Below the pieces are notes generated by a model that was given only the letters and a program-made list of their open reading frames with translations, was not told where the DNA came from and made no database searches. A stretch of DNA of 38,412 nt, taken from contig JAJDUR010000013.1 of assembly GCA_022826585.1 (NCBI GenBank), positions 1 through 38,412 on the forward strand, in the 5' to 3' direction. Source of the DNA: Dehalococcoidia bacterium (GTDB lineage Bacteria; Chloroflexota; Dehalococcoidia; Tepidiformales; Tepidiformaceae). Every line of letters starts with the position of its first letter. Within the stretch, counting starts at the first letter, position 1. The position numbers and the translations under genes are program-made. Of this stretch, positions 1 through 7,834 are shown one piece after another.

Positions 1-1
1 G

Positions 2-505
2 CAGTGGGAGCTCCTCCCCCGCCCCCCCGACAGCCGCCCCCCCGAGACGCCCTGGCCCACCTGGCCGAACATCTTCCGCACCTCGGGCGCCCACCAGGAG
101 GGCGGCGATCGCGACTACAGCATCCTCACGAAGGAGTTCACGGGCGAAGACGGTCGCCTCACCGCCCTCCATGGTGTCCGCCTCGAGTGGGCCCCCGGCG
201 AGGACGGCCGCATGCAGATGACCGAGGTTCCGGGCACCGAGTTCGTCGAGTCCGTCGACCTCGTGCTGCTCGCTCTCGGTTTCCTGGGCCCCGAGCGCCC
301 GGGCATGCTCGAGCAGCTCGGCGTCGAGCTGACCGAGCGCGGCAACGTCGCCGCCGACGAGAACAAGATGACCAGCGTCCCCGGCATCTTCACCGCCGGC
401 GACATGACCCGCGGCCAGTCCCTCATCGTCTGGGCCATCGCCGAAGGCCGCGACGCCGCCCGCGGCATCGACCGCTACCTCATGGGCGAAACGTCCCTGC
501 CGTAG
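2..505 (+). CDS. gltD: Glutamate synthase small subunit, C-terminal part (5' end outside window)
   Basis: The frame is open from base 2 to a TAG at 503-505, so about 167 C-terminal residues are visible. The protein ends in a FAD/NAD(P)-binding fold: a VDLVLLALGFLGPE segment, then GIFTAGDMTRGQSLIVWAIAEGR. That last block is the FAD-contacting motif of GltD, where the activated disulfide-reductase-like fold closes over the flavin. The family passes electrons from NADPH to the large subunit GltB, which makes glutamate from glutamine and 2-oxoglutarate in the cytoplasm. The GD...RG(Q/A)SL..WAI signature is strong for GltD and its homologues. A related NADPH-dependent oxidoreductase subunit cannot be excluded because the N-terminal Fe-S region is missing. 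Its stop lies 9 bp from the convergent prenyl transferase gene. Confidence 0.85.
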   Translation, partial: QWELLPRPPDSRPPETPWPTWPNIFRTSGAHQEGGDRDYSILTKEFTGEDGRLTALHGVRLEWAPGEDGRMQMTEVPGTEFVESVDLVLLALGFLGPERPGMLEQLGVELTERGNVAADENKMTSVPGIFTAGDMTRGQSLIVWAIAEGRDAARGIDRYLMGETSLP

Positions 506-514
506 ACCTCTGGG

Positions 515-1537
515 TTACCCCGCCCGCTCGATGAGGTAGCGCGCCACCGTCGCCAGCAGGACGCGCTCGTCCTCGCGCAGCCCGAGGCTGTCGAGCAGGC
601 TGCTCGCCTCGTCGACGTAGCGCCTCGCGTGCTCCTCCGCCACCGCCTTCACCCCGTCTGCCTCCATCTGCGCCGAGATCGCCTCGATCTCCGCCGCCGG
701 CGGCTCGTCGTGCGCGTACAGGCGCTCGATCGCCGCGCGCGTGCGCGGCTCCGACAGCGCCGCGATGACCGGCAGCGTCTTCTTGTGGCGGGCCATGTCG
801 TTCTGGTTCGACTTCCCCGTGACCTCGGGGTCGCCCCAGATGCCGAGGATGTCGTCCCGCACCTGAAAGGCAAGGCCGACCTTGCGCCCCCAGTCGCGGA
901 TGCCGTCGCTCTGCTCCGTCGGCGCCCCGCTCAGGATGGCGCCCATCTGCAGCGGCGCCCCGATGAGCGCCCCCGTCTTCCCCTCCACCATCCCCAGGTA
1001 GTCCTCGATGGACACGTCCCCGCGCGGCTCGAAGCTGAGGTCGTTCCACTGCCCGCCGATCATGTCGTCGGTGGCCGTCAGCAGGGCGTCCAGCGCGGCC
1101 ACGCGACGCTCGCTGGGCGCGTCCGACTGAGAGAGCGCCCGCAGCGCGCGCGTCAGGAGGTAGTCGCCCACGTTGATCGCCTGCGCCTCGCCCACGATCC
1201 GCCAGATCGTCGGCCGGTGGTGGCGTTCCGCGTCGCGGTCCTGGATCTCGTCGTGGACGAGGGAGAAGTTGTGCACCAACTCCACCGCCACCGCGCCGGG
1301 CATCGCGTCGGCGGCCGAGCCGCCGAGCGCCTCCGCTGCCAGCAGGCAGAGCGCCGGGCGGATGCGCTTGCCCCCCGTGGTCGCGGGCCGCCCCTCCTCG
1401 TCCTCCCAGCCCATGACATAACGAGCCGCAGCCGCCAGGCCGCCCTCGTCCGTGCCCACGGCTGCGCGCAACGCGGCCTCGAGCGCGTCCAGGTGCGCGG
1501 TCAGCGCCGAAGGAGGCGATGCTGCAGCGGTCGTCAT
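515..1537 (-). CDS. Polyprenyl diphosphate synthase (GGPP/FPP synthase type)
   Basis: This 340-residue trans-prenyltransferase condenses IPP with allylic diphosphates. Visible motifs are GGKRIRP (55-61, IPP binding), a first Asp-rich motif DEIQD (96-100), GQWNDL (162-167) and a second Asp-rich region DDILGIWGD (228-236). The second motif reads DDxxG rather than DDxxD, a form I recall from actinobacterial-type GGPP synthases. The ATG at 1537 is preceded by a G-rich Shine-Dalgarno (AAGGGGGGAG). It starts 27 bp after the dxs stop on the same strand, so the two probably form one operon, with Dxs supplying precursor flux and this enzyme elongating the chain. Product length (C15, C20 or longer) cannot be read from the sequence, so no symbol is given. 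Confidence 0.88.
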   Translation of the reverse strand: MTTAAASPPSALTAHLDALEAALRAAVGTDEGGLAAAARYVMGWEDEEGRPATTGGKRIRPALCLLAAEALGGSAADAMPGAVAVELVHNFSLVHDEIQDRDAERHHRPTIWRIVGEAQAINVGDYLLTRALRALSQSDAPSERRVAALDALLTATDDMIGGQWNDLSFEPRGDVSIEDYLGMVEGKTGALIGAPLQMGAILSGAPTEQSDGIRDWGRKVGLAFQVRDDILGIWGDPEVTGKSNQNDMARHKKTLPVIAALSEPRTRAAIERLYAHDEPPAAEIEAISAQMEADGVKAVAEEHARRYVDEASSLLDSLGLREDERVLLATVARYLIERAG

Positions 1538-1564
1538 GCGGCTTGCTCCCCCCTTCCCTGCGGT

Positions 1565-3505
1565 TCAGGCGGTCGCAAGGCTCTCCTTGCGCTCGGAGCG
1601 GCGGTCCTTCAGGACCTCCATCGCCCGACGGGCGATGCCGTCGCCGTCGAGGTCGTACACGCCGCGGTACACCTTCTGCGGCCCGTGGTCCACGATGTCG
1701 TCCGGCATCGTCAGGTTCAGGAGCAGCGTTTCGGGCACGCCGTTGTCGGCAAGCAGGGCCAGCACGGCCTCGCCGAAGCCGCCCGCCCGCACGTTCTCCT
1801 CGGCCGTGACGATGCCGCCCGTCTCGCGGGCGGCTGCCAGGATGGCGTCCTCGTCCAGCGGCTTGGCGAACCGCGAATTGATGACCCGCGCCTCGATGCC
1901 CTCCAGCGCCAGCAGGTCGCCCGCCTTCACGCACTCGATCACGGACGCGCCGTAGCCGATGAGCGTGATGTCGCGCCCTTCCCGCAGGACTTCGGACTGG
2001 CCGATCGGGATCTTCTTCATCGGCTGGTCGGTCGGCGCTCCGGGACCGGCGCCCCGCGGGTACCGCACCGAGAACGGCGCGTCGTGCGCGACGGCCGTGT
2101 AGAGCAGGTCGCGAAGCTCGGCCTCGTCCTTGGGCGCGCTCACCACCATGTTCGGCAGGCAGCGCATGTAGGAGGTGTCGATGAAGCCCTGGTGCGTCTT
2201 GCCGTCGTCCCCGACGAACCCGGCGCGGTCCAGCGCAAAGATGACCGGCAGCTTCTGCACCACGATGTCGTGCACGATCGAGTCGAAGCCGCGCTGCAGG
2301 AACGTCGAGTAGATGGCGGCGATGGGCCGCATCCCCTGCGTCGCCAGCCCCGCCGCGAATGTCACCCCGTGCTGTTCGGCGATGCCGACGTCGAAGACGC
2401 GCTCGGGGTGCGCCTTCTGCGTAGCCGCGAGTCCGGTGCCCTCCAGCATCGCTGCCGTGATGGCGACCACGCGCGGGTCCTGCTCGATCAGCTCGTCCAC
2501 GGCCTGCGCGAACACCTGGCTGTAGGTGGGCGGCGCCTTGGGGGCGTCGGGCGCGGCCGGCTTCTTCAGCCAGAACGTGCCGCTGTGGCTCTTCACCGGG
2601 TCGGCCGCCGCCTCCGGAATACCGTGGCCCTTGTTCGTCAGGATGTGGAGCAGCACGGGCTTGCCCTGCACCTGCTTTACCGCCGAAAGCGTCGCCTCCA
2701 GCTCGCCCAGGTTGTGGCCGTCGATGGGCCCGTAGTAGTCGAAGCCGAACTGCTCCCAGAAGCTTGCCGGCACGATCAGGTCGCGCATGCTCGATTGCAC
2801 GCGCTGGGCGCCCTGCCACACGTCTCTCGCCAGGTTCCGCCCTATGGGGAACTGCTCCACCAGGCCGTCGATGCGGCCTTCGATCTCCTGCTTCACGCGC
2901 CGGTAGTGCGGCTCGATGCGCAGCTTGTTCACGTTGCGGCTGAGCGCCCCCACGTTCGGAGAGATCGACATCGAGTTGTCGTTCAGGATCACGATCAGGT
3001 TCGTGCCCAGGTGCCCGGCATGGTTCAGACCCTCGAAGGCCATGCCCGCCGTCATGGCGCCGTCGCCGATGACCGCGATCACGTGATGGTCCTCGCCGCG
3101 CAGGTCGCGTGCCGCCGCCATGCCCGTCGCCGCCGAGATGGAGGTGCCGGCATGGCCCGCCCCGAAGAGGTCGTGCGGGCTCTCGTTCCGATCGGCGAAC
3201 CCCGAGAGGCCCTCGTACTGCCGGATCGAGGCCATCTGCTCCCGGCGGCCCGTCACCATCTTGTGGACGTACACCTGGTGACTCACGTCCCAGAGGATCC
3301 GATCCTTCGGTGAGTCGAATTGCCGGTGCAGCGCGAGCGTCAACTCGACAACGCCCAGGTTCGAGGCGAGGTGACCACCTCCGCCGATCCCCTGGATGGT
3401 GTCGACCAGCTCATTGCGGATTTCCGTGGCGAGCTGCTCCAGCTCCTCGGGCGTGAGATCACGCAGGTCCGCGGGGGAGTTGATAGTTTCAAGTAAAGGT
3501 CCCAC
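1565..3505 (-). CDS. dxs: 1-deoxy-D-xylulose-5-phosphate synthase
   Basis: Dxs makes DXP from pyruvate and glyceraldehyde 3-phosphate, the first step of the MEP isoprenoid pathway. At 646 residues it has the usual length. The N-terminal domain has GGHLASNLG (43-51), GAGHAG (116-120) and the thiamine diphosphate/Mg motif GDGAMTAG...NDN (147-177). The middle domain has FDVGIAEQHGVT, containing the catalytic Glu. I chose the GTG at 3505 because a perfect AAGGAGG sits 6 nt upstream and the protein then begins at the usual LLETINSPADLR region. The frame stays open 40 codons further upstream, but that stretch has no family similarity and covers the promoter. The prenyl diphosphate synthase gene follows in the same operon, and ispG elsewhere in the window confirms the MEP route. 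Confidence 0.96.
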   Translation of the reverse strand: MGPLLETINSPADLRDLTPEELEQLATEIRNELVDTIQGIGGGGHLASNLGVVELTLALHRQFDSPKDRILWDVSHQVYVHKMVTGRREQMASIRQYEGLSGFADRNESPHDLFGAGHAGTSISAATGMAAARDLRGEDHHVIAVIGDGAMTAGMAFEGLNHAGHLGTNLIVILNDNSMSISPNVGALSRNVNKLRIEPHYRRVKQEIEGRIDGLVEQFPIGRNLARDVWQGAQRVQSSMRDLIVPASFWEQFGFDYYGPIDGHNLGELEATLSAVKQVQGKPVLLHILTNKGHGIPEAAADPVKSHSGTFWLKKPAAPDAPKAPPTYSQVFAQAVDELIEQDPRVVAITAAMLEGTGLAATQKAHPERVFDVGIAEQHGVTFAAGLATQGMRPIAAIYSTFLQRGFDSIVHDIVVQKLPVIFALDRAGFVGDDGKTHQGFIDTSYMRCLPNMVVSAPKDEAELRDLLYTAVAHDAPFSVRYPRGAGPGAPTDQPMKKIPIGQSEVLREGRDITLIGYGASVIECVKAGDLLALEGIEARVINSRFAKPLDEDAILAAARETGGIVTAEENVRAGGFGEAVLALLADNGVPETLLLNLTMPDDIVDHGPQKVYRGVYDLDGDGIARRAMEVLKDRRSERKESLATA

Positions 3506-3542
3506 AGGAAGCCTCCTTGGGGTCCTCGTACAGCGTCGTATC

Positions 3543-3562
3543 ACTGCGGGTCGTACCGCAGT
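3543..3562. repeat. Inverted repeat in the dxs leader (7-bp stem, 6-nt loop)
   Basis: ACTGCGG and CCGCAGT flank a 6-nt spacer, a perfect 7-bp dyad. It lies about 40 bp upstream of the dxs Shine-Dalgarno and downstream of the predicted transcription start, so it would be a hairpin in the 5' UTR or a protein operator. Its geometry equals that of the dyad at 3586-3605. Confidence 0.45.
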
Positions 3563-3585
3563 CAGGGCGCTTACGGGCGCGCCCC

Positions 3586-3605
3586 TGTCGGGTCCGTGCC
3601 CGACA
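3586..3605. repeat. Inverted repeat overlapping the dxs promoter start region
   Basis: TGTCGGG and CCCGACA flank a 6-nt spacer, a perfect 7-bp dyad touching the predicted -10 element and start site of dxs. The position fits an operator. It has the same 7-6-7 layout as the dyad at 3543-3562, with centres 43 bp apart, but a different arm sequence. Confidence 0.45.
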
Positions 3606-3633
3606 TATAAGCGAGCCGGGACCAAAAGGTCAA
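3604..3633 (-). promoter_or_regulatory. Predicted sigma70-type promoter of the dxs operon
   Basis: On the minus strand TTGACC (3633-3628) is followed after 18 nt by TATATG (3609-3604), or after 17 nt by TTATAT. It lies in the 135-bp gap between the kinase gene and dxs, about 100 bp before the dxs GTG, leaving a leader with a clear Shine-Dalgarno. Confidence 0.5.
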
Positions 3634-3640
3634 GGAAAGG

Positions 3641-4858
3641 TTAAGGGGCCGAGATTCCCTGTCGATGTGGTCCGGCGCCGTTGTCGGCCTGCGCCTGCGG
3701 CAGGCGCAGCGTGAACGTCGCCCCCTGCCCGGGTGGCGACTCCACCTCCACCGATCCGCCCATCGAGTCCATCAGCTCCCGCACGATCGCGAGCCCCAGC
3801 CCCGACCCACCCCGGCCCCGCACACGGCTGCGATCCACCCGGTAGAACCGCTCGAACACGTGCGCCAGGTCTTCGGGCGGGATGCCCGGCCCGGTGTCCT
3901 TCACCCCGATCGACACCCTGTCGCCCTCGCACCCCACCTCCACCGTCACCGCCGTCCCCTCGCCGGTGTGCTTCACGGCGTTATCGACCAGGTTGAGCAC
4001 GCAGCGGTAGAGCAGGTCCGTGCTCGCCACCGCCTCGCACGAGCCCTGCGTGTTGGCCGTGAGGACCACGTCCGCGCGCTCCGCCAGCGGCGCCAGCTCC
4101 TCGAGCGCCATCGCCACGAGCTCCCCCGGGTTGACGGTCTCCAGGGGAAGTGCCACCTGGGGGGCCGTTAGCAGCAGGAGGTCCTCGGAGAGCCGCGTCA
4201 ACCGCTCGGTCTGCCCCTTCACCGTTTCCAGCAGAGCCCGCTGCTCCTCCTGCTCCGTCTCGCTCGCCATCTCCGCCACCTCGATGTTCGTGCGGATGGC
4301 GGCGAGCGGTGTGCGTAGCTCGTGCGAGGCGTCCTGCACGAAGCGCCGTTGCGCTTCGAAGCCCCGCTCGATGCGGTCGATCATCGAGTCGAACGTGTCC
4401 GCCAGCTGCTTCAGCTCGTCGTCCGGGCCCTGGTGGTTGATGCGTTGCGAGAGGTTCGTGGCGCTGATCTCGGACGCCACCTCCGTGATGTCCCGCATCG
4501 GCCGCAGGATGATGCCCGAAAGGGCGAACCCCCCGAATCCGGAGATGATCGCCAGCCCGAAGCCCGCCACGATCGACCACGTCCGCAGCCGGTCCAGGTT
4601 CTCCGACTGGAACTCATGCCCCGCCTCCTCCACGAGCTGGGCGGGGGTCATGTCGTTCACGGCCGCGGCCGGCTCGCTGGTGTTGATGCCGTCCTGCTGC
4701 CACTCGGCCCGGTCCAGCCCCATCTCTTCCATGACCGCCTGGTCGTCCGGTTCATCGAGACGAGCGGCGACGTTCAGGAAGAGGATGAAGGCGAGCCCCA
4801 GGATGAGCAGGAGCGTGGAATACCAGACCGTCAGCCGGAAGCGGACGGTCCGGACCAC
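3641..4858 (-). CDS. Sensor histidine kinase, HAMP/HisKA/HATPase
   Basis: This 405-residue membrane kinase partners the upstream response regulator. Visible parts are a transmembrane helix at about 10-30, a short external segment of about 60 residues, a second helix at about 94-117 and a HAMP domain at about 118-170. The dimerisation/H-box ASHELRTP carries the phosphorylated His179. The ATP-binding domain has NLVDNAVKH (N box), DTGPGIP (G1) and GRGGSGLGLAI (G2). The sensing loop is acidic and has no recognisable sensory fold, so the stimulus is unknown. The start is a GTG 16 bp after the regulator stop, without a strong Shine-Dalgarno, which suggests translational coupling. The C-terminal tail after the G2 region is short and hydrophilic. 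Confidence 0.93.
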   Translation of the reverse strand: MVRTVRFRLTVWYSTLLLILGLAFILFLNVAARLDEPDDQAVMEEMGLDRAEWQQDGINTSEPAAAVNDMTPAQLVEEAGHEFQSENLDRLRTWSIVAGFGLAIISGFGGFALSGIILRPMRDITEVASEISATNLSQRINHQGPDDELKQLADTFDSMIDRIERGFEAQRRFVQDASHELRTPLAAIRTNIEVAEMASETEQEEQRALLETVKGQTERLTRLSEDLLLLTAPQVALPLETVNPGELVAMALEELAPLAERADVVLTANTQGSCEAVASTDLLYRCVLNLVDNAVKHTGEGTAVTVEVGCEGDRVSIGVKDTGPGIPPEDLAHVFERFYRVDRSRVRGRGGSGLGLAIVRELMDSMGGSVEVESPPGQGATFTLRLPQAQADNGAGPHRQGISAP

Positions 4859-4874
4859 CGGCGGCAGTTGCGGC

Positions 4875-5537
4875 CTAAAGGACGTAGCCCTTCCCCCGGA
4901 TGGTGGTGATCATGGCCTCCTCGAAGCCCTCGTTCAGCTTGCGGCGGAGGTTGTTCATGTGGACCTTCACGGTCTGCGTGAACGGGTTCATGCGCTCATC
5001 CCAGATGCGCTCGATGAGCTCTTCCTGGGGAATCGCCCGGCCCTCGTTCCTGGCCAGGTAGTAGAGCAGCTCGAACTCCTTCGGCGTCAGGTGGATGGAG
5101 ACCCCCTCCCGCCGCACCATGTTCGTGTTCGGGTCGAGCTCCAGGCCCCGCGTCGAAAGCACCGGATCGAGCGGCGTCCCCTCCCGCCGCGTGACGGCGC
5201 GAATGCGGGCCGCCAGCTCGCTGAAGGCGAACGGCTTCACCAGGTAGTCGTCGGCGCCCTCGTCCAGCCCTTCCACCCGCTCCTTGATGCCGCTGCGCGC
5301 GGTCAACATAATGATGCCGCCGTTGAAGCGGTCCGCCCGCAGCCGCCGGCACACCTCCACCCCGTCGACGCGGGGCAGGTTCAGGTCCAGGCACACCACG
5401 TCGTAGGGCGTGCCCCCAGCCTTGTCGAGCGCTTCCGCCCCGTCGTAGGCCACGTCGACGGCGTACCCCAGTTTCGAAAGGCCGCGGTCGAGCGCCGAAG
5501 CCAGGGACTGTTCGTCTTCAACTACCAGGACTCGCAT
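4875..5537 (-). CDS. OmpR/PhoB-family response regulator
   Basis: This 220-residue transcription factor has a receiver domain (1-120) with acidic pocket E7-D8, phospho-acceptor Asp51 in VCLDLNLPRVDG and the conserved Lys in DDYLVKPFAF. A C-terminal winged helix follows (about 125-220), ending in the usual TIRGKGYVL. The ATG at 5537 has a GGGGAG Shine-Dalgarno 5 nt upstream. It is the first gene of a two-gene operon with the histidine kinase and is divergent from vapBC. The regulon is unknown. The operon may regulate itself, as is usual for the family, but I see no clear tandem repeat to support that. Confidence 0.95.
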   Translation of the reverse strand: MRVLVVEDEQSLASALDRGLSKLGYAVDVAYDGAEALDKAGGTPYDVVCLDLNLPRVDGVEVCRRLRADRFNGGIIMLTARSGIKERVEGLDEGADDYLVKPFAFSELAARIRAVTRREGTPLDPVLSTRGLELDPNTNMVRREGVSIHLTPKEFELLYYLARNEGRAIPQEELIERIWDERMNPFTQTVKVHMNNLRRKLNEGFEEAMITTIRGKGYVL

Positions 5538-5685
5538 GGCATCTCCCCTGCGATGGTCTGTGATCCTAGCCTAGGTCAAGAAGCGAGGCTCGAAGGTAAA
5601 GGTTCGGGGAGAGTGGTGCACTGTGTCAGGAACGTCCGCCTCCGTCCCGAGTGAGGAGCCGTGGCGCCTGCGGGACGACTCAGGA

Positions 5686-5724
5686 ATATGGGTAGCCCGT
5701 CTTAGAGGATATGGGTAATATGGG
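5686..5724 (+). promoter_or_regulatory. vapBC promoter/operator with three ATATGGG repeats
   Basis: The heptamer ATATGGG occurs at 5686-5692, 5709-5715 and 5718-5724. The last two are 9 bp apart and stand just before the vapB ATG (5728). A good -10 hexamer TAATAT (5716-5721) overlaps the third copy and ends 6 nt before the ATG. Short repeats over the -10 of a toxin-antitoxin operon are typical binding sites for the antitoxin, so autoregulation is likely. No convincing -35 is visible. Confidence 0.5.
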
Positions 5725-5727
5725 ACC

Positions 5728-5976
5728 ATGAAGACGACGCTCGATATCCAGGACGAACTACTGGCTCGGGCGAAGAGGCACGCGCGGACCACCGGCCGCT
5801 CTCTGCGGTCCGTGGTCGAGGAAGGCCTCCGGCAGGTCCTCTCCGCCCCTTCCCGTGATGCTCCCTACCGCCTGCCTGACCACAGCGTTGGAGACCCTGA
5901 TGCTGTGGGGCCGCTTGAAACCTACTCCTGGCAGGAATTGCGCAACATAATCTATGGCGAGGACGAGCCACGGTGA
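5728..5976 (+). CDS. vapB: VapB-type antitoxin
   Basis: This 82-residue protein has an N-terminal ribbon-helix-helix region: MKTTLDIQDELLARAKRHARTT is a beta strand plus helix and GRSLRSVVEEGLRQVL is the second helix. A flexible C-terminal tail contains an acidic/aromatic stretch (YSWQELRNIIYGEDEPR) expected to occupy the toxin active-site groove. It overlaps the VapC start by 4 bp (GTGA), the standard translational coupling of these modules. The antitoxin is expected to neutralise VapC and repress the operon through the upstream repeats. The ATG lies only 6 nt after a -10 hexamer, so the mRNA may be leaderless. Assignment rests on fold pattern plus the partner gene. Confidence 0.88.
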   Translation: MKTTLDIQDELLARAKRHARTTGRSLRSVVEEGLRQVLSAPSRDAPYRLPDHSVGDPDAVGPLETYSWQELRNIIYGEDEPR

Positions 5977-6413
5977 TCGCCGTGGACACGAACATCCTCG
6001 TGTACGCCCATCGTCGCGACTCCCGGGAGCATGCTGTCGCAGCTTCCCTCCTTCGCGCGCTCGCCGAAGGAGAGACGCCCTGGGCCATCCCCTGGCCGTG
6101 CTGCTACGAGTTCCTGAGCGTCGCCACCAACCGGCGCCTCTGGGAGGGCAACCAGTCCAGCCCCGACCAGGCGTGGGAGCAACTCGCTTCCTGGACCGCT
6201 TCTCCGTCTGCCCGCGTGATTGGGGAGACCGATGGGTTCCTGGAGACCCTTGAGCGCTTTGTGCGGCGACCCCGCGTGATGGGAGGAGTGGTGCACGACG
6301 CGCGAGTCGCAGCCATCTGCGTGGCTCACGGCATGGAGGCGTTACTGACGCGAGACCGCGACTTCTCCCTGTTCCCCGAGTTACGCACGCGCGATCCCTT
6401 TCAGGAGGCATAA
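5973..6413 (+). CDS. vapC: VapC-type PIN-domain ribonuclease toxin
   Basis: This 146-residue PIN domain has acidic active-site residues at the expected places: Asp5 in IAVDTNILVYA, Glu46 in CCYEFLSVAT, Asp109 in VHDARVAAIC and Asp128/Asp130 in TRDRDFSLF. The family cleaves RNA, often tRNA or rRNA loops, when freed from its antitoxin. The GTG start overlaps the vapB TGA. All catalytic residues are present, so the toxin looks intact. The reading frame remains open beyond the TAA only in the sense that the next gene uses the same frame. No terminator is evident after the stop. Confidence 0.92.
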   Translation: MIAVDTNILVYAHRRDSREHAVAASLLRALAEGETPWAIPWPCCYEFLSVATNRRLWEGNQSSPDQAWEQLASWTASPSARVIGETDGFLETLERFVRRPRVMGGVVHDARVAAICVAHGMEALLTRDRDFSLFPELRTRDPFQEA

Positions 6414-6538
6414 CGGCCGCTCGGGGGGCGGCTTGAGGGTCATATCGGCCCCTTCCCCGCACATAACTGGAATAGTGCGAAGTTCACATCCGATCCCCTG
6501 ACACCCGCTCCCGGGCCTGCCCGGGACGCCCCATCCCC

Positions 6539-6544
6539 TACAAT
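6539..6544 (+). promoter_or_regulatory. Predicted -10 element (TACAAT) before the beta-propeller gene
   Basis: TACAAT matches the -10 consensus well, with a weak CTGCCC 16 nt upstream. It sits in the 240-bp gap between vapC and the first standard start codon of the propeller gene (6654). Otherwise the gap holds only sequence open in the propeller frame. Confidence 0.4.
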
Positions 6545-6653
6545 CCCCGACCGAGGCATCCCCATCCTGTCCGCTCCCATCATCACCGCCGAGCCGGGAA
6601 AGGCCATCACCCTCCTCCGTCCTAACGAGGACGGGTGGCGCGTCTCGCCCGTC

Positions 6654-7742
6654 GTGCCAGCCGGCTTCTGGCCGACCTGGCGACCCGGGCACGAGGCCAT
6701 CGCCCTCTCCGTGGTCGTCCGTGAGGGCAAGGAGCAGCGCAGCGCCATCGAGATGCTCGACCTCGAGGGGAACCACCTCCGCTCGCTCTACGAGAGCCCC
6801 CTGGGCGGAGAAGCCGTCATCGCGCCCAACGTGCCCCACTACGCCCTCTGGTCGCCCACAGGCGATCGGCTGGCTCTCGTCGCCCAGGGTCGCGCCGGGC
6901 TCACCCTCTTCCTGAGCGAAGCCGACGGCCCCCTCATCGCCGACCCCATCCAGACGGGCGCGCCCCTCTTCCTCGCCTGGTCCCCCGATGGTGGACGGCT
7001 GGCTGTCCATTCCGGCGTCAACCTCTCCGTGCTCGAGCTCGCCGAGGCCCGCGCCTCCCGTCCCATCTCCGCCGACGCCCGCGGCTTCCGCACCCCCGCC
7101 TTCAGCGACGACGGCCACCTCCTCGCCTTCGCCACGCCCGATGGTGGCGGCGACGGCGTCATCGTGCGCGTTGCCACGGGTTCGGGAGACGTGACCGACG
7201 AGGTGGGCGAGTTCCCGGGCGGCGTCGCCCTCGCCTTCCGCCCCGGCACGCGAACCCTCTCCGCCGCGGTCACCACCCGCCCCGCGTCTGGCGCCTTCGA
7301 CGAGCTCTGGGCCGTCGACCTCGGCGCCGGCGGCCGCCCCGAGCTGCTGATGCGCCGCCCCTTTTCCAGCGTCCTCTGGGACCCGATGGGCGAGAAGCTC
7401 GCCTTCATCGTGCCCTCCGCCACCGGCGACGGTTCCGTCTCGCTGCACGCGCGGCTGGCGTCGGGAGCGTTCCTGGGCGCGAGCGCTCCCTTCATGCCTT
7501 CCCCCGACTACCAGACGATCGCCGGCTTCTTCGATCAGTACGGCCGCTCCCACTGCCTCTGGGCGCCCGACGGATCCGCCTTCCTCGGCGGAGGGCGCCT
7601 CCTTACCGACTCTCCCGCCGCCGCCTTCGGCGACGGCTCGCGCGATGTGCTGCTCCACTGGCGCCCCGGGCGAGGTGCTCCCATCGAGCGGATCGGCGAG
7701 GGCGGTATCGGGTTCTTCCCCCCGCCCGCAGCCACCGGTTAG
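6654..7742 (+). CDS. TolB/WD40-like beta-propeller protein
   Basis: A 362-residue protein from this GTG, built of repeated blades of the PD40/TolB kind: ALWSPTGDRLALVA, LAWSPDGGRLAVHS, PAFSDDGHLLAFAT, VLWDPMGEKLAFIV and CLWAPDGSAFLGGG. Such propellers usually act as scaffolds or bind periplasmic or cell-wall partners. No signal peptide or membrane helix is visible from this start. The true start is doubtful. The frame upstream reads naturally back to about 6558 (ILSAPIITAEPGKAITLL and on, with coding-type GC3) and would complete the first blade. That stretch has no ATG, GTG or TTG, only CTG at 6501 and 6567. The function is not predictable. Confidence 0.75.
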   Translation: MPAGFWPTWRPGHEAIALSVVVREGKEQRSAIEMLDLEGNHLRSLYESPLGGEAVIAPNVPHYALWSPTGDRLALVAQGRAGLTLFLSEADGPLIADPIQTGAPLFLAWSPDGGRLAVHSGVNLSVLELAEARASRPISADARGFRTPAFSDDGHLLAFATPDGGGDGVIVRVATGSGDVTDEVGEFPGGVALAFRPGTRTLSAAVTTRPASGAFDELWAVDLGAGGRPELLMRRPFSSVLWDPMGEKLAFIVPSATGDGSVSLHARLASGAFLGASAPFMPSPDYQTIAGFFDQYGRSHCLWAPDGSAFLGGGRLLTDSPAAAFGDGSRDVLLHWRPGRGAPIERIGEGGIGFFPPPAATG

Positions 7743-7770
7743 TTCCGAAAAGGGACGGTCATGCTCCGCG

Positions 7771-7799
7771 TTGCCGCCCGCGACACCCCCACCTACACT
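7771..7799 (+). promoter_or_regulatory. Predicted promoter of the S41 protease gene
   Basis: TTGCCG (7771-7776), a 17-nt spacer and TACACT (7794-7799), followed by about 35 nt of leader with a GGAGA site before the ATG at 7835. The spacing is ideal for a sigma70-type factor. Confidence 0.6.
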
Positions 7800-7834
7800 C
7801 GAACCCAGGCTCAACAGCCCCCTCGGAGAACCTG

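Noticed and set aside
629-3313. Very long open frame (894 codons) antisense to the dxs operon
   Set aside because: Arg/His/Val-rich translation with no family motifs. It arises from high GC and strong third-position bias in the real minus-strand genes.
5538-5685. TTGACC on the minus strand as a promoter for the response regulator
   Set aside because: No acceptable -10 hexamer at 16-18 nt, so I do not annotate it.
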